Positions 18,055 through 27,158 of a stretch of DNA of 64,000 nucleotides are shown in pieces. The notes beneath the pieces were generated by a model. That model searched no databases. It had not been told where the DNA came from and saw nothing but the letters and a program-made list of their open reading frames with translations. Positions within the stretch are counted from its first letter, which is position 1; every line of letters begins with the position of its first letter. Source of the stretch: Myxococcales bacterium UBA1660 (GTDB lineage Bacteria; Myxococcota_A; Polyangia; Polyangiales; Houyiibacteriaceae). A program made the translations under genes and the position numbers. The stretch lies in the NCBI GenBank assembly GCA_002320815.1, contig DCLA01000113.1:28831-92830 (forward strand), read 5' to 3'.

Positions 18055-21000
18055 ATGGCGGTGAGGATCGGGGTGCGCTGGGCGTTGACGTTCGCGCTGG
18101 GGGTGGTTTCGGGCTGCGGGGACGACGCCGTCGTCGTTCCGGGGATGGACGGCAGCGTGGTCTGTTCGTCGGACCTCGAATGCGACGACGGTCTCTTTTG
18201 CAACGGGGCCGAGACCTGCGAGCCGGGCGCGAGCGGCTCGGATGCCAACGGGTGTGTGCCGGGGGGCGCACCTTGCGCGGCCTGCACCGAAGAGGCCCGG
18301 TGCGCCGTCACCGACTGCGACGTCGACCGGGACGGCGCCGACTCGGTGGCCTGTGGGGGCGACGACTGCGACGACGACGACCCCGACCGGTTCCCCGGCA
18401 ACGCCGAGGTCTGTGACGCCGCGGGGGTGGACGAGGATTGCAACCCTTGCACGGTGGGAAGCCGAGATGTGGACGGCGACCTGTTCATCGACGCGGCGTG
18501 CTTCAACCTGACCGATGGGTCGCCGAGTTGCGGATCCGATGTGCAGTCGGGCGATGGTCGGGTCACCGGGCGCGACTGCAACGACGCCGACGACACCATC
18601 AAGCCGGGCGAGGCGGAGTCCTGCAACCTCGTCGACGAGGACTGTGACGGCGACGTCGACGAAGGTCTCGTGCGCGGCGAGTACTATCCCGACGAGGACA
18701 GCGACGGATTCGGAGCCGCGGGCAGCTCACCGACCATCGCGTGCGCGCGCCCGGCGGGGATGGCCGACAACGATTTCGACTGCGACGACGAGGAGGCGAC
18801 CACCTCCCCCACCAGCGCGGACGTGTGCGACGGGGTCGACAACGACTGCGACACCGACGTCGACGAGGAGGGGATGAACACCTACTACCGGGACGCGGAC
18901 GGTGACGGCTTCGGTCGAACCGACCAGCCCCTGGAGACCCTCGACTGCTTGCCGCCGGAGGGCTACGCCGCTTCCGGCGGGGACTGCGACGACGACGCGG
19001 ACACCCGGTTCCCGGGCGCCCCCGAGATCTGCAACGGGTTCGACGACGACTGCAACATGGTCGCCGGTAGTTCGGAGGACGCCGACGGGGACGGTCATTC
19101 GCCGCTCGGCGCGACGTGTGACGACACGGCGACGGGGGCTTTCCCCAAGGACGACTGCGACGACACGCGTCCCTGGGTGCACCCGGACGCGACGGAGTTC
19201 TGCTCCGCGCACGACGAGGACTGCGACGGGACCTTCGAGGAAGGCACGGCGACCCAGTGCGCCAGCGGGACCTGTGACGCCGGTTGCGCAGCGACTCAGC
19301 GCCTGGACATCGGCATCGAGATCGCCTGCGGGATCGGCACCGCCGGCGCGTACTGTTGGGGGGAGGAAGACGACGCCGCCACCAGCAGTGATGGCAACGC
19401 ACTGGGGACGGCGGGGAGCGTCTACCTCTCCTCTCCCACGTTCGTCGGGAACACGATCGGAGCCACTCAGGTCTCCGTGGCACCTGTCGACGAAGCGGCT
19501 TGTGCGCGCTTGGCGGATGGGACCCTGCGCTGTTGGGGCGTGAACTACTATGGCGAGCTCGGCGACGGGTCGGACGCCATCCGCGCCGGCGCGGTCCCGG
19601 TGACGGGCATCGGCGGAGCGCTCGAGGTGGTCGCGGGCCAGGCCTACGTCTGTGCTCGCACCGATGAAGGTCGGGTCTGGTGCTGGGGGTGGCGCAGCGA
19701 AGGCCGCTTGGGGATCGGTGGGGACGTGAGCGACACCGGGATCGTGGCGCCGACCGAACTGGAGCTCGAAGGCATCGTCGAGCTGGCGACGGCGGCTCGA
19801 ACGACCTGCGCCCGCCGCTATGACGGAGCCGTGTTCTGCTGGGGCGGCGTGTTCACGGGCGCCACGGGCAGTCCGACGACTCCGTCCCAGGTGGCCCTGC
19901 CGCCCGTGTCTCGCCTGCGAGGCGGGGGGCGCGCAAGGGGGTTCGACTACACCTCGGTGATGTGCGCCGAGACCGCGAGCGGGTGGTTCTGCTGGGGCGG
20001 GTCGACGACGGGGTCGCTGGGCCAGGGCAACACGAGCAGCGCGCCCACCCCGGTGCCCGCGTCGGCCTTCGGCTCCGGGATCGTCGACCTCGCGCCGCAC
20101 GGCGAGGTGAGCTGCGCCGTGCACGCCGACGGGACGGTGTCCTGTGCCGGCCTCGAGGATAAGGCGCGCTTGAGCACACCGTTCGAGACCTCGATGGATC
20201 GGACCACTCCGGTGGTCGTCGACGGCGTCGCCGGCGCGGTCGGCGCGCACTGCGGCGAGCACGTCTGCTGTGCGGACCTCGGTGATCGCTACCGCTGCTG
20301 GGGCCTGCCGGTGAGCGCGGCCTACGGTGACGGCCTGGCCCGCAATGGCCACGAACCCGACCCGGCTCACGGGCTCGACGCGGTCACCGAGGTCCATCCA
20401 GTTGCGGAAGGTGGCTGTGCAATCGATGGCGGCGAGGTGGTCTGCTGGGGCGATGGAGACCAGGGGCGCCTCGGCGTCGGTGGCGGCCTCGATGCGTTCT
20501 ACCCGGTCACAGTGCCTCTTCCTGGAACCGCCGTCGAGGTCGCGGCCTACGACGACCGTGCGTGCGCGCGTCTGATGGACGGGAGCATCCACTGCTGGGG
20601 CAATGGCGCGCCCGGCGACGGGACGACAGCCGACGCCAACACGCCGCGGACGGTGCTGGCCACGGCGATGGGAACGGCGAGTCAGGTCGTCGTGGGGTGC
20701 AGCCAGAGCTGCGCCCTGGACGCCGGCGGGACGGCGTGGTGCTGGGGGACCGCCGATGCCTGCACCAGTGGAGCCACAGTTTGCGCAGACGGCGACTGCG
20801 CGACCCCGGAGGCGGTCCCCGGACATTCGTTCGAGCGTCTGGCCATGGGCTACGATCACGTCTGCGGACTGAAGACGGACGAAACCGTGTGGTGCTGGGG
20901 ATCGAACTTCTTCGGCGAGCTCGGAGACGGGACCGCGGGCACGGACTCTCCCACGCCAGTTCAGATGGTCGGAGCCAGCGGCGTCGACGAGCTGGCGCTC

Positions 21001-21417
21001 GGGCGAGGGTTCTCCTGCGTGCGAGACGGCGGTCGGGTTCGCTGCGTCGGAGACGCGGCGGGCTTCAAGCTCGGGCACGGGAGCACGACGGACAGTACGA
21101 CTCTGGTGGTAGCCATCGGCAGCGGGGCCTCCGCGTTGGACTGCGGTCCCGAGCAGTGCATCGCCCGGGTGGGAACCGAGTGGTGGGGCTGGGGAGGCAA
21201 CAACGGCGGCTCGCTCAGCACGGCCACCACCGCCTCCGTGCGGAACCCCGCCGCGCTCCCGTCCATCGGCGCCTGGGTCCAGGCGAGCACCGGACGCTCC
21301 ACTTCCTGCGGCATCCTCGCGGACGGCAGCGTAGAGTGCATCGGGAACCGAAATGCCTCCCGAACGATTCGGAACGCGCTCCCGCTGCCGCTCTATGGCG
21401 ACCTCGTGATCCCGTAG
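18055..21417 (+). CDS. Lipoprotein with MopE-like metal-binding repeats and 14 RCC1-like blades
   Basis: 1120 residues; ATG at 18055, with another in-frame ATG 4 codons earlier. Lipobox VVSGC, lipid Cys21, followed by GDD. Residues about 35-420 carry Asp/Cys-rich MopE-type repeats (CGGDDCDDDDPDRFPGNAE, VCDGVDNDCDTDVDEE) resembling the copper-binding MopE motif and calcium-binding loops. The rest is RCC1-like: I count 14 repeats around a CWG core (for example RCWGVNYYGELGDG), some degenerate (CAG, CVG, CIG), consistent with two seven-bladed propellers. Probably displayed on the outer membrane. The head closely resembles the lipoprotein at 59.3-62.6 kb. Function unknown; protein or ligand binding is inferred. 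Confidence 0.85.
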   Translation: MAVRIGVRWALTFALGVVSGCGDDAVVVPGMDGSVVCSSDLECDDGLFCNGAETCEPGASGSDANGCVPGGAPCAACTEEARCAVTDCDVDRDGADSVACGGDDCDDDDPDRFPGNAEVCDAAGVDEDCNPCTVGSRDVDGDLFIDAACFNLTDGSPSCGSDVQSGDGRVTGRDCNDADDTIKPGEAESCNLVDEDCDGDVDEGLVRGEYYPDEDSDGFGAAGSSPTIACARPAGMADNDFDCDDEEATTSPTSADVCDGVDNDCDTDVDEEGMNTYYRDADGDGFGRTDQPLETLDCLPPEGYAASGGDCDDDADTRFPGAPEICNGFDDDCNMVAGSSEDADGDGHSPLGATCDDTATGAFPKDDCDDTRPWVHPDATEFCSAHDEDCDGTFEEGTATQCASGTCDAGCAATQRLDIGIEIACGIGTAGAYCWGEEDDAATSSDGNALGTAGSVYLSSPTFVGNTIGATQVSVAPVDEAACARLADGTLRCWGVNYYGELGDGSDAIRAGAVPVTGIGGALEVVAGQAYVCARTDEGRVWCWGWRSEGRLGIGGDVSDTGIVAPTELELEGIVELATAARTTCARRYDGAVFCWGGVFTGATGSPTTPSQVALPPVSRLRGGGRARGFDYTSVMCAETASGWFCWGGSTTGSLGQGNTSSAPTPVPASAFGSGIVDLAPHGEVSCAVHADGTVSCAGLEDKARLSTPFETSMDRTTPVVVDGVAGAVGAHCGEHVCCADLGDRYRCWGLPVSAAYGDGLARNGHEPDPAHGLDAVTEVHPVAEGGCAIDGGEVVCWGDGDQGRLGVGGGLDAFYPVTVPLPGTAVEVAAYDDRACARLMDGSIHCWGNGAPGDGTTADANTPRTVLATAMGTASQVVVGCSQSCALDAGGTAWCWGTADACTSGATVCADGDCATPEAVPGHSFERLAMGYDHVCGLKTDETVWCWGSNFFGELGDGTAGTDSPTPVQMVGASGVDELALGRGFSCVRDGGRVRCVGDAAGFKLGHGSTTDSTTLVVAIGSGASALDCGPEQCIARVGTEWWGWGGNNGGSLSTATTASVRNPAALPSIGAWVQASTGRSTSCGILADGSVECIGNRNASRTIRNALPLPLYGDLVIP

Positions 21418-21418
21418 C

Positions 21419-21440
21419 GCCGGCCCAGCGGCGGGCCGGC
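21419..21440 (+). terminator. GC hairpin after the RCC1 lipoprotein gene
   Basis: GCCGGCCC (21419-21426) and GGGCCGGC (21433-21440) form a perfect 8-bp stem with a 6-nt loop, starting 2 bases after the stop. No T tract follows. Confidence 0.45.
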
Positions 21441-21495
21441 TGCGTCGCGCCGCGGCGGTAAGGAGGGGGGCCGACGGCGCCGGCTAGAACGAGGC

Positions 21496-23166
21496 ATGCG
21501 CACGTCTTCGCTGGTGGTCCTCCTGTCCACGCTGGTCCTCGGCGGTTGCGCCGCCGAGGTCCTGGACGACGACGAGGCCTGGGCCGCGGTGGACGGCGCT
21601 TCGTCGGCCCTGGTGAAACCCGCGGGGGTGGGGCGGTCGCTCTTGATTCGCCGACCTTCGGTGCTGTCCGCGCTGGATGGTCGGTACGACCTCGGTCGCC
21701 TCCTGGGACAGGTGGCTCGCTTCGAGAACCGGCAGGCGAACGACCGGACCCGCACCGTGGGCCAGTACGTGTCGCAGATCTTCGACAACGCCCTCCGCAA
21801 CCAGCTCCAGAACGACGACGACCCGAACCGCATCGGCGGCTCGCCCTTCCGCAACCGCTACCAGGACGCGGTGCTCCGCAACTGGCGCACTCCCCGCGGC
21901 CGCGGCCTGAGCGAGGCCGAGCTTCGCGCCATCGACGACCCGGAGCAGCTCCGGGAGAGCACCTTCCGGCTCCTGGCCGTGGTCGACCGCCTCGACCTCG
22001 CCGGGGACTTCGACGAGCGCAAGACCGGCGTCGCCACCGACACGCCGCGCTACCTCGGCGAGGTCCACCTGATCTACGGTCTGGTGGATCCCGGCTTCGA
22101 GGCGGCCGGGGCGCCCTTCCCGGGGACCTACGTGGCGTCGTACCGGCTCCCGGTGCTGGCGCGCGCCGCCGACGGCGGCCTGCGGGTCGATGGCGACTTC
22201 GACGACTCGGTCTTCCGGGAGGGCGGCGCGGAGTGGGCGGGCCAGATCCGCAAGTGGGCCCGGCTCTGGGCGGGGCTCGCCGAGGTGCAGATCGACACCC
22301 CCGAGTACCGGCGGCGGCTCCGCCGGATCCTGGACCTGGCGGTCCGTCCGGCGAACTTCCTCTCCCTCAAGTCCAACGTCCGGATCCGAGAGAACGAGTG
22401 GGAGCTCCGCGAGTGGTACGTCTTCCGCTCCGGCGCCAGCCGCGGGACCAACCCCAACGGGCAGCTCATCGCCCGCAAGCCGCGGCGCGAGCCCTACCGC
22501 TGCCTCGAAGGCAGCGACGTCCTCACCGGGCTCGTGCAGCACTACTGGGATCCCGAGCACCAGGACCTCGACATGAGCACCCGCCGCCCGGCCCTCCCCC
22601 GCGGCGCAGTCAACGACGAGCGTCGCGCCGGCTACGCGCTCTTCCGCGACAACCGCCGCCCCTACATGGAGGACTGGGTCCGCACGATGCCTCGCAACGA
22701 GTACTGGACCGACGAGTGCGGCGCGCGGCCCGCGGACATGCCCTTCGGGATGCTCACCGGGGCCACCCGCAACCAGCCCCCCGCGGGCGATCCGGACACC
22801 GACATGCTGATGTTCCTCGCGCCCTTCGCGCGGGTGCGAGGTGCGGGCCCGGTGTGGGAGCTCGGACCTGGCGCCGACGAGGCCCAGCGGCACGCCTTCG
22901 CCATCCGCACCTGCAGCGGGTGCCACTCCCAGGAAGCGGCGACCCAAGGCTTCCACGTCGCGCCCCGGATGCCCGGCGACCGCGCCGAGCTCTCGGCCTA
23001 CCTCACCGGCGAGGGCGCCAACGTCTTCCGCCGCGAGACCGACGAGGGCCCGGTCGAGTACCGCTACCAGCAGCTCGAGGTCCGGCGGCAGTGGCTGAAC
23101 GCCCTGCTCGAGGGGACCGCCGAACTCTACGACTCGCTCCGCCGGTCCGAGCGCCTGCGGCATTGA
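21496..23166 (+). CDS. Predicted lipoprotein of unknown family with a CxxCH motif
   Basis: 556 residues. Lipobox LVLGGC, lipid Cys18. No named domain recognised. The middle contains LRESTFRLLAVVDRLDLAG and a long basic, beta-rich section. Near the C-terminus, TCSGCHSQEAAT (CSGCH at 473-477) is a canonical haem c attachment sequence, followed by a conserved-looking HVAPRMPGDRAELSAYLTG. A single CxxCH fits a mono-haem c-type protein or a related thiol site; no distal Met ligand can be assigned. Acidic and Arg-rich throughout. It stands alone, convergent with the lipoprotein gene at 23177. I have seen similar architecture only among uncharacterised myxobacterial proteins. Confidence 0.7.
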   Translation: MRTSSLVVLLSTLVLGGCAAEVLDDDEAWAAVDGASSALVKPAGVGRSLLIRRPSVLSALDGRYDLGRLLGQVARFENRQANDRTRTVGQYVSQIFDNALRNQLQNDDDPNRIGGSPFRNRYQDAVLRNWRTPRGRGLSEAELRAIDDPEQLRESTFRLLAVVDRLDLAGDFDERKTGVATDTPRYLGEVHLIYGLVDPGFEAAGAPFPGTYVASYRLPVLARAADGGLRVDGDFDDSVFREGGAEWAGQIRKWARLWAGLAEVQIDTPEYRRRLRRILDLAVRPANFLSLKSNVRIRENEWELREWYVFRSGASRGTNPNGQLIARKPRREPYRCLEGSDVLTGLVQHYWDPEHQDLDMSTRRPALPRGAVNDERRAGYALFRDNRRPYMEDWVRTMPRNEYWTDECGARPADMPFGMLTGATRNQPPAGDPDTDMLMFLAPFARVRGAGPVWELGPGADEAQRHAFAIRTCSGCHSQEAATQGFHVAPRMPGDRAELSAYLTGEGANVFRRETDEGPVEYRYQQLEVRRQWLNALLEGTAELYDSLRRSERLRH

Positions 23167-23176
23167 GCGGGCGGGG

Positions 23177-24526
23177 TCAGTCCCCGAGCAAGCCCTCGAC
23201 CCAGGAGCGGCCGCCCTCGAGGGCTTCGCTGGCGGTGTCTTCGGCGGCCCTACCGGCCTGGTCGACGCTCTGGGACGCTGCCCGCACTGCGCCGGTGGCG
23301 CCGCCGACGAAGGCGCGGACCCCCTGGAAGAGCGGCGCGTCGGCCAGGGCGTCGAACACGCCGGCCTCCTCGAGCTCGTGCCAGGTGACCTGCACCAGGA
23401 TGCCGCCGACGAACGCGCGGTCGAAGAGGCCATCGACGCCGCTGGTCTCCTCGCGGTCGAGCTGGGCGATCAGCGCGTCGAGGCGGGCCCGTTCCTCGTC
23501 GTCGACCCAGGGGCTCGTCTTGGCGAGCGCGAGCTGCGCGCGGGTCTCGGCGAGGTCGTCCCGGCGATAGGCGAGGTAGGCGCGGATCATGGCCAGGTCC
23601 GCCGGCGCGGCGCCGCCCTGCTCGGCGCTGTCCACGAAGCGCTGGAGCTCTTCGTCGGCTTTCTCCTGGTCGTCGCGCTTCAGGTAGCAGAGGGCCGTGG
23701 ACCCATGGGCCAGTCCGCGGAGGGCCCCCGCGGTCCGTTCGATCTCCGTGGGCTCCAGGGCCTCGCCACCGGTGGCCGCGAAGAGCTCGGCGAGGTGCTG
23801 GAGGTCGCCCTCGTCCAGGGCCTCGGCGTCGCGCTGGGCGAGATCGCAGAAGTCCTCTTGGGCGTAGAGGTAGCTCCGGATGGCCCGGGTGGGCTCGCCG
23901 AGCCCGGGGATGCCCATCTCGTCGGCGTCGACGTGCTCCGCCTCGTAGAGCAGGATCTCCGGCGCCACCGGGGTGGGGCTCCGCGGGTGGAGCTTCAGGG
24001 CGAAGAGACCCCAGAGGAGCAGCGCGTGCTCGGTGTTGCCGTCGATGCGGGCCATGAGCGCGGGGTCCATCCCGGCGTGGTTCGCGAGCAGCACGGGGAG
24101 CACCGGGTCGAGCTCGTCTTCCCGGTCCTCGCGCACGATCCGGGCGCCGGTCGCGCGCAGGTCCCAGAGCGCCACCGCGAGGTCGACCGCCGCCGTGGGA
24201 TCGAGGTGGGGCTCGGGGGCGGGCGTCGCGGCGCTCGGTGCCGCTGGGGTCGCGGTCGTCGCGGCGCTCGGGGTCCCGGTCGTGCCGTTCGCTCCTCGTT
24301 GTACCCGCTGGTAGGCGGCTACGAGCGCCAGGAGCTGCTCCCGCGCCTGCTGCACGTCGGGGTCGTCCGACTGGACCTTCGTCACCGCGACCTTGGTGGC
24401 CACCCACAGATGGACCGAGGTCGTGTCCACCCGCTCGCGGAGCCGCTCCTCGTCGGACTTCTCGCGGCAATCGCAAGCGCCCATGGCCAGCACCAGGGCG
24501 ACCATCCCCCACACTCGACAGCGCAT
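23177..24526 (-). CDS. Predicted helical-repeat lipoprotein
   Basis: 449 residues from the ATG giving the lipobox LAMGAC (lipid Cys18); a longer reading would run into the thioesterase gene. After a short Ala/Thr/Pro linker (SAATTATPAAPSAAT) the protein is almost wholly helical with Ala/Leu/Glu-rich hairpins such as LGEPTRAIRSYLYAQEDFCDLAQRDAEAL and LAYRRDDLAETRAQLALAK shortened here to their spacing, suggesting TPR-like repeats over about residues 95-390. A C-terminal amphipathic segment (VGGATGAVRAASQSVDQ) ends the chain. Function unknown. Possibly co-transcribed with the thioesterase gene, 14 bp upstream. Confidence 0.65.
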   Translation of the reverse strand: MRCRVWGMVALVLAMGACDCREKSDEERLRERVDTTSVHLWVATKVAVTKVQSDDPDVQQAREQLLALVAAYQRVQRGANGTTGTPSAATTATPAAPSAATPAPEPHLDPTAAVDLAVALWDLRATGARIVREDREDELDPVLPVLLANHAGMDPALMARIDGNTEHALLLWGLFALKLHPRSPTPVAPEILLYEAEHVDADEMGIPGLGEPTRAIRSYLYAQEDFCDLAQRDAEALDEGDLQHLAELFAATGGEALEPTEIERTAGALRGLAHGSTALCYLKRDDQEKADEELQRFVDSAEQGGAAPADLAMIRAYLAYRRDDLAETRAQLALAKTSPWVDDEERARLDALIAQLDREETSGVDGLFDRAFVGGILVQVTWHELEEAGVFDALADAPLFQGVRAFVGGATGAVRAASQSVDQAGRAAEDTASEALEGGRSWVEGLLGD

Positions 24527-24540
24527 CGACCGAGTGTACG

Positions 24541-25377
24541 TCAGGCGCTCGCGGAGCTTCCGGCGAGCGCGGCGACCAGGGCCTCGGTGGCGCCGGGATC
24601 CACCGAGTCCCGCACCGTTATGCCCTTGGCGCAGAGGGTCCCATCGCCCAAGACGACCCGGTGGGCGCAGACCACGGCACCGGCGGCGGTGCGACCGCGA
24701 AGCTCGGTCTCCACGGTGGTGCGGTCCAGCGCCTCTACGCCGCGGGTGTAGGTCATCCGCTCGGCGTGCGGCCGGAGGGCCACCGGTCGCAGCCCGGCGG
24801 CGTGAGCCACGCGGGCTAGGGCCTCGTCGCAGAAGTCGACGTAGGCCGGGTGGTTCACGTGGTCGAGGGGATCCATCGAGGTGAACCAGGGCTCGAAGGT
24901 GAAGCGGTGCACGGGGCCCGCCAGCGTCTCCTCGATCTCGGGCATCGTCGCGCTGGGATCCTCCGGCTCGTCGTGGGGGACGAAGGCGTCGGCGAGGGCG
25001 GCGGGCGCGCGGGCGGGCTTCATCGTGGCGTTCACGTGGACCCACTGCTGGGTCGCGCGCGCGATGGGGGTCCCGTCCTCGGCCGAGTCGATGCCGATCT
25101 CGCGGGTCGAGAAGACCCCACGCTTGAAGGGCCGGACCCAGGTCCGCGCCGCCAGCGCCTCGCCGTAGAGGGCCTCGCGGACGTGGACCACGTCCATGGT
25201 TCGCATCACGAAGGCCGAGCCCTCGGCGCGGTAGCGCATCGGGGCCCAGCCCACGCGGGTGGACGCCTCCACGGCGACCTCCTGGAGCATCCGCCACACG
25301 TCGCCGGCGCGGGCGGCGTTGCGGGCGCTGAAGGCGTGGCGGGGGAGGGCGGCGTCGAAGCGTTGGAGGGCGGACAC
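24541..25377 (-). CDS. Double hotdog acyl-ACP/acyl-CoA thioesterase-like protein
   Basis: 278 residues, GTG start. Two hotdog halves: the first with ALAARTWVRPFKRGVFSTRE and ATQQWVHVNATMKPARAP, the second with the DHVNHPAYVDFCDEAL segment, in which His/Asn/Asp are the usual active-site region of 4-hydroxybenzoyl-CoA- and FatA-type thioesterases. Such enzymes release fatty or aromatic acids from their thioester carriers in the cytoplasm. Carrier and chain length cannot be told. Divergent from the UshA-like gene with 77 bp between. Confidence 0.75.
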   Translation of the reverse strand: MSALQRFDAALPRHAFSARNAARAGDVWRMLQEVAVEASTRVGWAPMRYRAEGSAFVMRTMDVVHVREALYGEALAARTWVRPFKRGVFSTREIGIDSAEDGTPIARATQQWVHVNATMKPARAPAALADAFVPHDEPEDPSATMPEIEETLAGPVHRFTFEPWFTSMDPLDHVNHPAYVDFCDEALARVAHAAGLRPVALRPHAERMTYTRGVEALDRTTVETELRGRTAAGAVVCAHRVVLGDGTLCAKGITVRDSVDPGATEALVAALAGSSASA

Positions 25378-25454
25378 CGCCGCCGTCTACCACGGGGCTC
25401 GGCGAGTCGGCACCCGCCTTGCGTCCGCGCCCCGCGGGGGGCTACGGAGTCGTC

Positions 25455-27134
25455 ATGCGCTTCGCCCCGCTGCTCGCCCTCCTGCTCGCCTGCGCCAACC
25501 CCGAGGTCACTCCGCCCCCCGCCACGCCGGCGCTGGACCCGGTGCCCTCGCTGGCCGAGCCCGAGGTCGACCGCCAGGTGCTCTCGGTGGTGGCCACCAA
25601 CGACATCCACGGGCACCTGGAGCGGCTCCCCGACTTCGGCGGCTACGTGCACATCCTGCGGCGGCTCCGCGCGGACGACGGCGGGGTGCTCCTCGTGGAC
25701 GCAGGCGACATGTGGCAGGGGACCATCGCCTCCAACCTGGACGAAGGCGCCACCGGCGTCGCCGCCTTCGGCGCGCTGGGCTACGACGCGGTCACCATCG
25801 GGAACCACGAGTTCGACTACGGCCCCGTGGGCGAGCGGGCGACGCCCCGCGAGGGCGACGACCCCGTGGGCGCGTTGCGGGCCCGGGCGGCCAGCGCGTC
25901 GTTCCCCTTCCTCACCGCCAACGTGCGGCTCCGCGGGAGCGAGGCTTCGCCCGCGTGGGACAACGTGCGGCCCTCCATCCTGCTCGAGCGCGGCGGCGTG
26001 AAGGTGGGCCTCGTCGGGGTCACCACCGAGGACACTCTGGCCACGACCATCGCCGCCAACGTCCGGCAGCTGGCCATCGCGCCGCTGGCGGCCTCCATCG
26101 AGGCCGAGGCGCGCTCCCTCCGCGAGCAGGGCGCCCAGGTGGTGATCGTGCTGGCCCACGCCGGCGGCGAGTGCGACGAGACCGGCGAGACCTGCGACGG
26201 CGAGATCATGGAGGTCGCCCGCGCGCTCCCCGCCGGGCTGGTGGACCTCATCGCCGCCGGGCACACCCACGAGCGCGTCGTCGCGGAGGTCGGCGGCATC
26301 GCCATCGTGGAGAGCGGCGCGCTGTCCACCGGCTTCGCTCGGGTCGACTTCGTCTTCGAAGACGGCGCGCTGGCCGACCGAGTGGTCCACCCCATCCACG
26401 ACATCTGCGCCGCGCCGGACCGGGGCCTGGACGACTGTGAGCCGGGGACCTACGAGGGCCAGCAGGTGACGCCCCAGGCGCCGGTCCTGGCCACGGTGAC
26501 CCCGGCCCTCGAGCGCGCCCAGGCGCGCATCGACCAGCCCCTCGGCGCGACGGTGGCCGAGGCGCCGCTGAACCGCGAGTACCGCGAGGAGTCCGCGCTG
26601 GGCGACGTGCTGGTGGACTGGATGCACGCCCTGCGGCCCCGCGCCGACGTGGCGCTCCTGAACGCGGGCGGCGTGCGGGCGAACATCGGCGCCGGACCCA
26701 TCACCTACGGCGAGCTCTACGAGGCGTTCCCCTTCGACAACCAGTTCGCCATGGTGCGGATGACCGTGGCCCAGCTCCGCGCGATGGTGGCCGCCAACCT
26801 GCAGACGGACAGCGGCGTGCTCCTGGGCAGCGGCTTCACGGTGGAGGCCTCCTGCCGCGGTGGCGAGCTGCAGGTGGTCTTGAAGGATCGGCGCGGGCGC
26901 CCGATGAGCGACCGGCAGCGGATCACCGTGGTGACCAGCGACTACCTGGCGACCACCCCGGCCTTCGCCGGCGTGGGCGAGGACGCGGTGACCATCGAGG
27001 AGACCGGACCCATGCGCGAGCTCATGGCCGACCACCTGCGGGAGCACGGTGGGCAGGTGGACCCGGCGGCCCACTTCGATCCGGAGCATCCGCGCTGGGC
27101 GCTGCCGAGCGCGCGCCCGCTGCGCTGCGAGTGA
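25455..27134 (+). CDS. UshA-like 5'-nucleotidase lipoprotein
   Basis: 559 residues; ATG with GGAG 5 nt upstream. Lipobox LLLAC, lipid Cys13. The N-terminal metallophosphatase domain has all the di-metal motifs: ATNDIHGH, DAGDMWQG, GNHEFDYG, VLAHAGGE and AAGHTHE. The C-terminal 5'-nucleotidase domain has NAGGVRANIGAGPITYGE and EAFPFDNQ, the substrate-binding elements. It would hydrolyse extracellular nucleotides or UDP-sugars at the cell surface or periplasm to provide nucleosides and phosphate. Stand-alone gene. The ends of this gene and the HD hydrolase gene are 24 bp apart, facing each other. Confidence 0.92.
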   Translation: MRFAPLLALLLACANPEVTPPPATPALDPVPSLAEPEVDRQVLSVVATNDIHGHLERLPDFGGYVHILRRLRADDGGVLLVDAGDMWQGTIASNLDEGATGVAAFGALGYDAVTIGNHEFDYGPVGERATPREGDDPVGALRARAASASFPFLTANVRLRGSEASPAWDNVRPSILLERGGVKVGLVGVTTEDTLATTIAANVRQLAIAPLAASIEAEARSLREQGAQVVIVLAHAGGECDETGETCDGEIMEVARALPAGLVDLIAAGHTHERVVAEVGGIAIVESGALSTGFARVDFVFEDGALADRVVHPIHDICAAPDRGLDDCEPGTYEGQQVTPQAPVLATVTPALERAQARIDQPLGATVAEAPLNREYREESALGDVLVDWMHALRPRADVALLNAGGVRANIGAGPITYGELYEAFPFDNQFAMVRMTVAQLRAMVAANLQTDSGVLLGSGFTVEASCRGGELQVVLKDRRGRPMSDRQRITVVTSDYLATTPAFAGVGEDAVTIEETGPMRELMADHLREHGGQVDPAAHFDPEHPRWALPSARPLRCE

Positions 27135-27158
27135 GGCTCCCGGTCGACCTCCGGCCGC

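Noticed and set aside
23167..23176. Facing-stop hairpin between the CxxCH and helical-repeat lipoprotein genes
   Set aside because: Only the trivial TGA/TCA 3-bp complementarity is present, unlike the four other convergent pairs.
27135..27158. Bidirectional terminator between the UshA-like and HD genes
   Set aside because: Only 4-bp pairings are possible, no better than chance in this sequence.
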